Shown: piece after piece, positions 1 to 5,352 of the stretch
Position numbering within the stretch: the first letter of the stretch is position 1
Layout of the letters: each line of letters starts with the position of its first letter
NCBI GenBank assembly: GCA_028869035.1
Contig: JAGWTL010000218.1
Location: 1 to 5,352, forward strand
Direction of reading: 5' to 3'
DNA: 5,352 nucleotides
DNA from: Burkholderiales bacterium
GTDB lineage: Bacteria; Pseudomonadota; Gammaproteobacteria; Burkholderiales; Burkholderiaceae_C
Position numbers and translations under genes: made by a program
Notes under the pieces: generated by a model
The model's input: the letters and a program-made list of their open reading frames with translations, nothing else
What the model was told of the DNA's origin: nothing
Database searches by the model: none

Positions 1-473
<473 letters not shown>

Positions 474-612
474 GTCAAGCTGATGTGGACGGTTTGCGGA
501 GCCCGTTAAAATTAGGGCCAACTCGAAAGAATACGTCATTCCGGTGCCGGGCGCAGCACCTGACCGGAGTGAGATGAATCCACCCACTTCACCACTTTTG
601 CAAGGAACCGAC
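474..612. promoter_or_regulatory. Divergent uvrB/tyrB intergenic region with candidate promoter core
   Basis: These 139 bases separate the two divergent starts and must hold the promoters of both genes. The only AT-rich block is at 506-516; it contains TAAAAT at 507-512, a reasonable -10 for the plus-strand aminotransferase, but no good -35 is found 16-18 bases upstream. If used, it would give an mRNA leader of roughly 90 nt. In that leader GGTGC (543-547) can pair with GCACC (556-560) across an 8-nt loop. The same AT-rich block read on the minus strand could serve uvrB, again without a convincing -35. The promoter assignment is inference. Confidence 0.35.
602..606 (+). promoter_or_regulatory. 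Ribosome binding site of the aminotransferase
   Basis: AAGGA lies six bases before the ATG at 613, an ideal spacing, and decides the start. A competing in-frame ATG at 574 has GGAG at 566-569 but only four bases of spacing. Starting there would add 13 residues (NPPTSPLLQG-like) with no counterpart in AspC or TyrB. Confidence 0.7.
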
Positions 613-1809
613 ATGTCCATGTTTTCCGCCGTCGAGATGGCACCGCGCGACCCCATCCTGGGTCTGAACGAACAGTTCAACGCCGACAGCAACCCCAAGA
701 AGGTCAACCTGGGTGTGGGTGTGTATTTCGACGACAACGGCAAGCTGCCCCTGCTGCAGTGCGTGCAGGCCGCCGAAAAGGCCATGATGGACAAGCCCAC
801 CGCGCGCGGCTACCTGCCCATCGACGGCATTGCTGCCTATGACGCCGCCGTCAAGGGTCTGGTCTTCGGCGCCGACAGCGAACCCGTCAAGAGCGGCCGC
901 GTGGCCACCGTGCAGGGCATCGGCGGCACCGGCGGCCTGAAGATCGGCGCCGACTTCCTGAAGAAGCTGAACCCCACGGCCAAGGTGCTGATCTCCGACC
1001 CGAGCTGGGAAAACCACCGCGCCCTGTTCACCAGCGCCGGCTTCACCGTCGAGAGCTACCGTTATTACGATGCGGCCAAACGCGGCGTGGACTTCGCCGG
1101 CATGCTGGCCGACATCCAGGCCGCCCCGGCCGGCACCATCATCCTGCTGCACGCCTGCTGCCACAACCCCACCGGCTACGACATCGGGGCCGCCCAGTGG
1201 GACCAGGTGATCGCCGCCATCAAGGCCAAGGGCCTGGTGTCCTTCCTGGACATGGCCTACCAGGGCTTCGGCAACGGCATCACCGAAGACGGCGCCGTGA
1301 TCGGCAAGTTCGTGGCCGCCGGCCTGGACTTCTTCGTCTCCACCAGCTTCTCCAAGAGCTTCAGCCTCTACGGCGAGCGCGTGGGCGCCCTGTCCGTGCT
1401 GTGCGCCAGCAAGGAAGAAGCCGACCGCGTGCTGAGCCAGCTCAAGATCGTGATCCGCACCAACTACAGCAACCCGCCCACCCATGGCGGCGCCGTGGTG
1501 GCCGCCGTGCTGAACAACCCCGAGCTGCGCGCCCTGTGGGAGAAGGAGCTGGGCGAGATGCGCGTGCGCATCAAGGCCATGCGCCAGAAGCTGGTCGACG
1601 GCCTGAAGGCCGCCGGCGTCAAGCAGGACATGGGCTTCATCACCAGCCAGATCGGCATGTTCAGCTACTCGGGCCTGTCCAAGGACCAGATGGTGCGCCT
1701 GCGCAGCGAGTTCGGCATCTACGGCACCGACACCGGCCGCATGTGCGTGGCCGCGCTCAACAGCAAGAACATCGACTACGTCTGCCAGGCGATTGCCAAG
1801 GTGGCATGA
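613..1809 (+). CDS. tyrB: Aromatic amino acid / aspartate aminotransferase, TyrB-AspC type
   Basis: This is a cytoplasmic PLP enzyme of the class I (fold type I) aminotransferases, moving an amino group between aspartate or aromatic amino acids and 2-oxoglutarate; it makes the last step of Tyr/Phe synthesis and links Asp to oxaloacetate. The protein has 398 residues, against 396 for E. coli AspC. Visible active-site residues are Trp132 in DPSWENH, Asn185 in ACCHNPTG, Asp213 and Tyr216 in LDMAYQGF, the Schiff-base lysine Lys248 in SFSKSFSLYGERVG, and the carboxylate-binding Arg376 in GRMCVAALN. Each is offset by two from the E. coli position, which supports the start at 613. RTNYSNPPTHG is also diagnostic. 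The SFSKSFSLYGERVG and GRMCVA wording is closer to TyrB than AspC, so aromatic substrates are likely, but specificity cannot be settled from motifs. The gene appears monocistronic, divergent from uvrB and ending at a strong terminator. Confidence 0.95.
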   Translation: MSMFSAVEMAPRDPILGLNEQFNADSNPKKVNLGVGVYFDDNGKLPLLQCVQAAEKAMMDKPTARGYLPIDGIAAYDAAVKGLVFGADSEPVKSGRVATVQGIGGTGGLKIGADFLKKLNPTAKVLISDPSWENHRALFTSAGFTVESYRYYDAAKRGVDFAGMLADIQAAPAGTIILLHACCHNPTGYDIGAAQWDQVIAAIKAKGLVSFLDMAYQGFGNGITEDGAVIGKFVAAGLDFFVSTSFSKSFSLYGERVGALSVLCASKEEADRVLSQLKIVIRTNYSNPPTHGGAVVAAVLNNPELRALWEKELGEMRVRIKAMRQKLVDGLKAAGVKQDMGFITSQIGMFSYSGLSKDQMVRLRSEFGIYGTDTGRMCVAALNSKNIDYVCQAIAKVA

Positions 1810-1832
1810 GCCCCGGGCTGAGGCCTGCGATG

Positions 1833-1859
1833 AAAAGCCGCCCAAGGGCGGCTTTTTTT
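1833..1859. terminator. Bidirectional intrinsic terminator shared by convergent genes
   Basis: A perfect stem AGCCGCCC (1836-1843) / GGGCGGCT (1846-1853) with an AA centre is flanked by AAA on the left and a seven-T run (1853-1859) on the right. Read on the plus strand it ends the aminotransferase transcript 24 bases after its stop. Read on the minus strand, the stem is followed by a shorter U run (from the A's at 1833-1836), so it can also end the minus-strand operon, whose last stop codon is at 1870-1872. The minus-strand U tract is weaker, so termination is probably more efficient on the plus strand. Confidence 0.9.
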
Positions 1860-1869
1860 CTCGCTGTGC

Positions 1870-2235
1870 CTAAAACTCGAACTTCAATCGGAACGCCTTA
1901 CAGAACTGCGGGCTGCCGCTGAGGGCGAGTGTCAGCGTATGCCGCGCCGGCCCCGGCTCGCCCGGCCGGCTGCTGAAACGGCACTGCGTTTCGTCGTATG
2001 CCAGGTCCTGCGGCACGCTCCAGTCCTGCTGTGCCTCCAGCAGGTAGTCCCACTCCCCGCCCTCCTCCAGCGGCGCGCGCTGGCCGGGAAAGTTCGCGTA
2101 GGCCCAGTCCAGCACCAAGGCGATCTCGGCCTGCAGGGCCGCCAGGCGCGCGGCCGGCACCGAGGCCATGGCCTCGAAGCTGCCGTGGCCATGCGCGTCT
2201 TCGCTGCTGTCGAAGTCCAGGTACTGCATCGTCAT
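1870..2235 (-). CDS. Conserved-looking small acidic protein of unknown function
   Basis: I do not recognise a named family for this 121-residue protein. It looks soluble: there is no signal peptide and no membrane segment. It begins with an acidic, Gly/His-containing stretch (YLDFDSSEDAHGHGSFEAMA, residues 5-24), followed by a probable helix (28-48, ending DWAYANF), a turn with GGEWDYLL (59-66), and two predicted strands near the C-terminus (98-106 and 111-121, ending FRLKFEF). It has two cysteines, Cys85 and Cys112, and no recognisable catalytic motif. Its ATG overlaps the stop codon of the patatin-like gene by four bases (ATGA at 2232-2235), which implies translational coupling. There is no good Shine-Dalgarno of its own. 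An ATG two codons later (2227-2229) is an alternative start. The coupling, normal codon bias and stop immediately before a shared terminator argue that it is a real gene and the last of its operon. Confidence 0.82.
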   Translation of the reverse strand: MTMQYLDFDSSEDAHGHGSFEAMASVPAARLAALQAEIALVLDWAYANFPGQRAPLEEGGEWDYLLEAQQDWSVPQDLAYDETQCRFSSRPGEPGPARHTLTLALSGSPQFCKAFRLKFEF

Positions 2236-3182
2236 GCCATGCCCATCAGGTCGCGCAGATAGGGCAAGGCGAACTCGGCGGCCCGCTCGCCTTCGGCGAT
2301 GGTGCCGGCCGCCAGGTGGTAGTCCATGGCGGCCACTTCATCGAGCCGGGGGCGGATCACCACATCGGCCGGCTCGCCGGCCAGGCGGCTTTGCGTGATG
2401 CGCATCTGCATGATGTTGAGGCTGGTGGTCAGCACATCCAGCATGGAGGGCATGGGCAGGTCACGCTCCCTGGCGCTCTTGCCGCCGGCCGCCTTGGTGG
2501 GGCGCAAGCGGGTCACGATGGCCTGCAAGAGGCCTCCGCTGCCGGCCCTCACGGCGGCCTCGGCGTCGTCCGCCCCTTCCCGGCTGTGAACAGCCACGCG
2601 CTTGCGGCGCAGCATCATGTCCCAATTGAGGTCCACGGCGATCACGATGTCGGCCCCCATGGCACGGCACAGCGAGACCGGCACCGGGTTGACCAGGCCG
2701 CCATCCACCAGCAGCCGCCCCTCATGCTCGGCGGGCGTGAACAGGCCCGGCAAGGCGATGGAGGCGCGCACGGCGTCGAGCACCGACCCCTCGCGCAACC
2801 AGATCTCGCGACCGGTGGAGAGCTCGGTGGCCACGCAAGCATAGGGCTTGTGCAAGCCTGCGATGCCCCGGTCTTCATAACGGGCGCGGAAAAAGTCCCG
2901 CAGCTTGCCACCTTCGATCAGGCCGCCCCCGAGCTTGAAGTCCATCAGCCCGAGCACGGACTTCCAGCGCAGGCCCTGGACCCAGGGCTCGAAACGGTCG
3001 AGTTCACCGGCGGCATAGACCGCGCCGACCAGCGCGCCGATCGAGGTGCCGCAGACGATGTCGGGCACAATGCCGGCGCGCTCCAGCACGCGGATGACGC
3101 CGATGTGCGACCACCCGCGCGCCGAACCGCTGCCCAGGGCCAGGCCGATGCGCAGCGGCTTCTTCACGCCCGGGCTTCCCAT
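2232..3182 (-). CDS. Patatin-like phospholipase family protein, RssA type
   Basis: This is a predicted cytoplasmic serine hydrolase of the bacterial patatin (PNPLA) superfamily, acting on ester bonds of lipids through a Ser-Asp dyad. All catalytic elements are intact in the 316 residues: the oxyanion-hole loop GSGSARG (17-23), the nucleophile elbow GTSIG with Ser47, and the DGG motif with Asp160, followed by NPVPVSLCRAMGADIVIAVDL. The length and the order of features match E. coli RssA (about 300 residues) throughout, including LSTGRE (121-126), ASIALPGL (140-147) and a C-terminal region with RLAGEPADVVI. There is no signal peptide or autotransporter domain, so it is not a secreted PlpD/ExoU type. 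The natural substrate of RssA proteins is not established to my knowledge. The ATG at 3180-3182 is preceded by AGGA (3190-3193) at seven bases, placed inside the end of the upstream gene. It follows DUF6172 by 3 nt and overlaps the next gene by 4 nt. Confidence 0.93.
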   Translation of the reverse strand: MGSPGVKKPLRIGLALGSGSARGWSHIGVIRVLERAGIVPDIVCGTSIGALVGAVYAAGELDRFEPWVQGLRWKSVLGLMDFKLGGGLIEGGKLRDFFRARYEDRGIAGLHKPYACVATELSTGREIWLREGSVLDAVRASIALPGLFTPAEHEGRLLVDGGLVNPVPVSLCRAMGADIVIAVDLNWDMMLRRKRVAVHSREGADDAEAAVRAGSGGLLQAIVTRLRPTKAAGGKSARERDLPMPSMLDVLTTSLNIMQMRITQSRLAGEPADVVIRPRLDEVAAMDYHLAAGTIAEGERAAEFALPYLRDLMGMA

Positions 3183-3185
3183 CCC

Positions 3186-3500
3186 TCAGTCCTGCCCCTC
3201 TTCCCCGCTGGCCGGCGCGCGGGCCTTGCGGTGGCCGTTTTTCGCCAGCAGTTCCACGTAAACAGCAACAGCGCCTTCCTTGGCGGCGGTGTCGATCTGT
3301 TCGATGAGGTTGCCGAAATGCAGGGGCACGGCGGTCTCGGCATTCAGGCCGAACCTGCAGTCAAAGTCCCAGAAATCGACGCCTTCGGGCAGCGCCACGC
3401 GTCGCTGCCGTTTGACGTATTTGCGGATGTCGTGCTTGACGGCGTCGAGCACGCGGTCAGGGTGTTTGCCCTCGATACGGAGCGGATAGGTTTTGCGCAC
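3186..3500 (-). CDS. DUF6172-type small protein, first gene of the minus-strand operon
   Basis: The 104-residue product matches what I recall of the DUF6172 family, small cytoplasmic proteins of unknown function in proteobacteria. Recognisable blocks are the N-terminal RKTYPL, the basic helix VKHDIRKYVKRQRR (21-34), the signature ALPEGVDFWDFDCRFG (36-51), and a C-terminal half LHFGNLIEQID plus AVAVYVELLAKNGHRK. The Lys/Arg-rich helix beside an acidic aromatic block would suit nucleic-acid or protein binding, but this is inference. The start chosen is GTG at 3498-3500, because AAGG lies six bases upstream and the family begins right at (M)RKTYPL. An in-frame ATG at 3560 would add 20 unconserved residues and read through the promoter palindrome. 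No membrane segment or signal peptide is present. The family name is from memory and should be confirmed; the coding call itself is secure. Confidence 0.85.
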   Translation of the reverse strand: MRKTYPLRIEGKHPDRVLDAVKHDIRKYVKRQRRVALPEGVDFWDFDCRFGLNAETAVPLHFGNLIEQIDTAAKEGAVAVYVELLAKNGHRKARAPASGEEGQD

Positions 3501-3506
3501 GATGGG

Positions 3507-3510
3507 CCTT
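3507..3510 (-). promoter_or_regulatory. Ribosome binding site that sets the GTG start of the DUF6172 gene
   Basis: Read on the minus strand, AAGG precedes GTG (3498-3500) by six bases (CCCATC). The ATG at 3560, the start a longest-ORF rule would pick, has no comparable site and would start translation upstream of the candidate promoter. Confidence 0.65.
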
Positions 3511-3519
3511 GGTAGATTC

Positions 3520-3547
3520 GCGGGGGCTTGATTATCGTCGCCCCCGC
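3520..3547. repeat. Perfect 8-bp inverted repeat around the candidate -10 element
   Basis: GCGGGGGC (3520-3527) and GCCCCCGC (3540-3547) are exact reverse complements separated by 12 bases, and the -10-like GATAAT of the minus-strand operon lies within this spacer. It could be an operator for a dimeric regulator or a hairpin. It lacks a T run, so a terminator is unlikely. Flanking bases do not extend the match. Confidence 0.7.
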
Positions 3548-3559
3548 ATGTGCGGCTCA

Positions 3560-3577
3560 CCCAGCGCTTAAACTGGG
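3560..3577. repeat. Short inverted repeat upstream of the helicase
   Basis: CCCAG (3560-3564) and CTGGG (3573-3577) are complementary around an 8-base AT-leaning spacer containing the candidate helicase -10 TAAACT. Five-base arms are easily found by chance in GC-rich DNA, so this is recorded only because the arrangement resembles the stronger repeat at 3520-3547. Confidence 0.3.
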
Positions 3578-3599
3578 CACCCTTCCCCTGAAGCCGTTC

Positions 3600-4832
3600 A
3601 TGCCATTTTCCTCACTGGGTTTGTCCCCTGCCCTGCTGCGCGCCCTGAGCGCTCGGGCCTACACCGCCCCTACGCCCATCCAGGCCGCGGCCATTCCGGC
3701 CGTGCTGCAGGGCCGCGACGTGCTGGGCTCGGCGCAGACTGGCTCGGGCAAGACCCTGGCCTTTGTGCTGCCCCTGCTGCGGCGCCTGGCGCAGGCCCCG
3801 GCGCCCAAGCCCCGGCGCGCCCGCGCGCTGGTGCTGGCGCCCACGCGGGAGCTGGCAGCCCAGGTCGGCGAAGAGTTTCGCGGCCTGGCCCAGCACCTGG
3901 ATACGCCGCTCAAGGTAAGCGTGGTGTTTGGCGGTGTGTCCATCAACCCCCAGATGATGGGCCTGCGCGGCGGCATCGACATCGTGGTGGCCACCCCGGG
4001 CCGCCTGCTGGACCTGGTGGACCACAACGCCCTCACGCTGGAGGGCGTGCAGACTCTGGTGCTCGATGAAGCCGACCGCCTGCTGGACCTGGGCTTTGCC
4101 GAGGAACTGGCACGCATCCAGTCATTGCTGCCGCGCCAGCGCCAGAACCTCTTCTTCTCGGCCACCTTGGCGCCCGCCGTGCAGACGCTGGCGCAGGCCC
4201 TGCTGCGGGACCCGCTGCGCATCGATGTGCTGCCCGCGCCGCAGGACCGAGCCGACATCGTGCAGCGCGCCATCGCCGTCGATGCGGGCCGGCGCACCCA
4301 GCTGCTGCGCCAGCTGATCCTGCAGGAGCGCTGGTCCCGCGTGCTGGTCTTCGTGGCCACCAAACACGCCGCCGAGATCGTCGCCGACAAGCTGCGCAAG
4401 GCCGATATCGATGCCGAGCCCTTCCACGGCGAGCTGAGCCAGGGCAAGCGCACGCAGGTGCTGGCCGATTTCAAGGCCGAGCGCATCCGCGTGGTGGTGG
4501 CCACCGATGTGGCGGCGCGCGGCCTGGACATCACCCAGCTGCCGGTGGTGGTGAATTACGACCTGCCGCGCTCGACCAGCGACTACACCCACCGCATCGG
4601 CCGCACCGGCCGCGCGGGTGAAAGCGGGCTGGCGCTGAGCCTGGTCAGCGCCGGCACCGAGGCGCATTTGTGCCTGATCGAAAAGCGCCAGGGCCTGCAA
4701 CTGCCGCGCGAAGTGGTCCCCGGTTTCGAGCCGGTGGAAACCGCCACGGTGACCGAGACCATGGGCGGCATCAAGGGCAAGCGCCCGAGCAAGAAGGACA
4801 AGCTGCGCGCCGCCGCTGCGCGCGGCCTCTGA
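3600..4832 (+). CDS. DEAD-box ATP-dependent RNA helicase, RhlE type
   Basis: This cytoplasmic enzyme unwinds short RNA duplexes using ATP, and relatives act in ribosome assembly, mRNA decay and cold adaptation. The 410 residues carry every superfamily 2 motif in order: Q motif FSSLGL... to PTPIQ (Gln28), Walker A AQTGSGKT (45-52), PTREL (81-85), TPGRLLD, DEAD (156-159), SAT (187-189), VLVFVATK, TDVAARGLD (302-310) and HRIGRTGR (331-338). The opening MPFSSLGLSPALLRAL is RhlE-like. The tail after the helicase core is short and basic, with GGIKGKRPSKKDKLR near the end, unlike the long Arg/Gly tails of some RhlE proteins; this suggests a compact RNA-binding tail. The ATG at 3600 is chosen because the family begins just before the Q-motif phenylalanine; the upstream in-frame TTG at 3528 would add 24 unconserved residues. 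It heads a likely two-gene unit with the transporter 19 nt downstream. Several paralogues usually coexist in this order, so no symbol is given. Confidence 0.95.
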   Translation: MPFSSLGLSPALLRALSARAYTAPTPIQAAAIPAVLQGRDVLGSAQTGSGKTLAFVLPLLRRLAQAPAPKPRRARALVLAPTRELAAQVGEEFRGLAQHLDTPLKVSVVFGGVSINPQMMGLRGGIDIVVATPGRLLDLVDHNALTLEGVQTLVLDEADRLLDLGFAEELARIQSLLPRQRQNLFFSATLAPAVQTLAQALLRDPLRIDVLPAPQDRADIVQRAIAVDAGRRTQLLRQLILQERWSRVLVFVATKHAAEIVADKLRKADIDAEPFHGELSQGKRTQVLADFKAERIRVVVATDVAARGLDITQLPVVVNYDLPRSTSDYTHRIGRTGRAGESGLALSLVSAGTEAHLCLIEKRQGLQLPREVVPGFEPVETATVTETMGGIKGKRPSKKDKLRAAAARGL

Positions 4833-4851
4833 ACCAGCCGACGACCCGCCC

Positions 4852-5352
4852 ATGCCCGATCTTGCGACCCTGTTGTTGGCCGAACCGGTGATCACCGCGG
4901 CCTATGTGGTCTTCGGCCTGGTGGGCTTCGGCTCCACCCTGGTCAGCGCGCCGCTGCTGGCCCATCTGCTGCCGGTGTCCACCGTGGTGCCCGCGCTGGC
5001 GCTGACGGACATGGTGGCCTCCTGGTCCAACGGCTGGCGCCTGAGCGAGCATGTGGCCCGGCGCGAGCTCTGGCGCCTGGTGCCCTGGCTGCTGGCCGGC
5101 AGTGCGTCGGGGGCCTGGCTGCTATTCACTCTGCCCGTGACGCTGCTGATGCCCTTGCTGGGCGCGTTCGTGGTGCTGTACGCACTCAACGGCCTGCGGC
5201 CACGCCAGGTCCTCAAGACCCGGCTCTCACCGCGCTGGGCATGGTGGTACGGCGGCATGGGGGGTGTCTTCAGCGCGCTCTTCGGCGCCGGCGGCTGGGT
5301 CTACTCGCTCTACCTGATGCGCCGGCTGGACGACGTGCAGCAGATCCGCGCC
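4852..5352 (+). CDS. TauE/SafE-family membrane transporter, N-terminal part (cut by window edge)
   Basis: The reading frame from the ATG at 4852 stays open for 167 codons to the window end. It encodes a very hydrophobic protein with about five predicted inner-membrane helices (near residues 13-31, 35-55, 75-93, 97-115 and 132-154). The glycine-rich GFGSTLVSAPLLAHLLP (25-41) and GVFSALFGAGGWVYSLYLMRR (138-158, split here by family repeat) are the two signature segments of the TauE/SafE (former DUF81) family, whose members are about 250 residues, so roughly a third is missing. Characterised members export sulfite, sulfoacetate or other organosulfur anions, but most have unknown substrates, and nothing nearby indicates one. 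The second signature has Trp149 where many relatives have Pro after GG. No Shine-Dalgarno is seen; the gene starts 19 nt after the helicase stop with no terminator between, so co-transcription is likely. Confidence 0.88.
   Translation, partial: MPDLATLLLAEPVITAAYVVFGLVGFGSTLVSAPLLAHLLPVSTVVPALALTDMVASWSNGWRLSEHVARRELWRLVPWLLAGSASGAWLLFTLPVTLLMPLLGAFVVLYALNGLRPRQVLKTRLSPRWAWWYGGMGGVFSALFGAGGWVYSLYLMRRLDDVQQIRA

Larger units (their letters stand above)
3501..3599. promoter_or_regulatory. Divergent promoter region between the DUF6172 operon and the helicase
   Basis: These 99 bases serve two divergent units. On the minus strand, GATAAT (3531-3536) is a five-of-six match to the -10 consensus, with GTGAGC as a weak -35 eighteen bases upstream; this would start an mRNA about 24 nt before the GTG of the DUF6172 gene. 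On the plus strand, TAAACT (3569-3574) is a possible -10 for the helicase with no convincing -35. The helicase ATG has only a weak GAAG as Shine-Dalgarno. Promoter assignments are inference. Confidence 0.4.

Noticed and set aside
474..479. Perfect TTGACA on the minus strand, touching the uvrB start codon
   Set aside because: A promoter using it as -35 would start transcription inside uvrB, and no -10-like sequence lies 16-18 bases further on, so it is probably chance.
474..612. SOS (LexA) box expected for uvrB
   Set aside because: No CTGT-N8-ACAG or close variant was found by eye in the intergenic region, so SOS control is not claimed.
589..1845. 418-residue open frame on the minus strand, antisense to the whole aminotransferase gene
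   Set aside because: It is rich in His/Ala/Gly/Gln/Val with no recognisable domain, and the plus-strand frame has a full set of catalytic residues. Long antisense frames are expected in GC-rich coding DNA.
1998..3515. 505-residue open frame on the plus strand across the minus-strand operon
   Set aside because: It is low-complexity Pro/Arg/Ala/His/Gly, crosses three gene boundaries, and is opposite genes with clear motifs and coupled starts and stops.
3520..3547. The palindrome as an intrinsic terminator
   Set aside because: There is no T run on either side, and it sits between divergent gene starts rather than after a gene.
3528..3599. TTG at 3528 as the helicase start
   Set aside because: The 24 added residues have no family resemblance, TTG has no Shine-Dalgarno, and the codon lies inside the palindrome; the ATG at 3600 gives the usual RhlE-like beginning.
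3659..4895. Long minus-strand frames opposite the helicase
   Set aside because: They are dominated by Ser/Arg/Ala or Gln/Gly/His with no motif, while the plus strand encodes every DEAD-box motif in order.

Overview
The window looks like ordinary chromosome from a high-GC betaproteobacterium, most likely Burkholderiales and probably Comamonadaceae. The basis is the strong G/C bias at third codon positions, UvrB with the extended N-terminus familiar from that order, and uvrB divergent from a TyrB-type aminotransferase, an arrangement I recall from that family. The genus cannot be fixed from sequence alone. No mobile element, CRISPR array, tRNA or rRNA was found, and nothing suggests recent transfer.

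Layout. (1) 1-473, minus strand: the first 157 codons of uvrB (nucleotide excision repair), running off the left edge. (2) 474-612: a divergent intergenic region with an AT-rich promoter-like core. (3) 613-1809, plus strand: a complete fold-type I PLP aminotransferase of the AspC/TyrB group. (4) 1810-1869: a convergent gap holding a strong intrinsic terminator usable from both sides. (5) 1870-3500, minus strand: a tight three-gene operon, transcribed as a DUF6172-type small protein, an RssA/patatin-type serine hydrolase and a small uncharacterised acidic protein; the spacings are 3 nt and then a 4-nt ATGA overlap. (6) 3501-3599: a second divergent intergenic region with a perfect 8-bp inverted repeat around a -10-like hexamer. 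(7) 3600-4832, plus strand: a complete RhlE-type DEAD-box RNA helicase. (8) 4852-5352, plus strand: the start of a TauE/SafE-family membrane transporter gene, 19 nt behind the helicase and cut by the right edge.

How the genes relate. The window has four transcription units: uvrB; tyrB; the DUF6172-patatin-hypothetical operon; and the helicase-transporter pair. They are housekeeping or accessory-housekeeping genes with no obvious shared pathway. The least explained part is the minus-strand operon, where two uncharacterised small proteins flank a predicted lipid hydrolase. Its divergent promoter region carries the window's clearest unexplained palindrome. I do not see convincing evidence of a wholly new system; the operon and the palindrome are the best leads.
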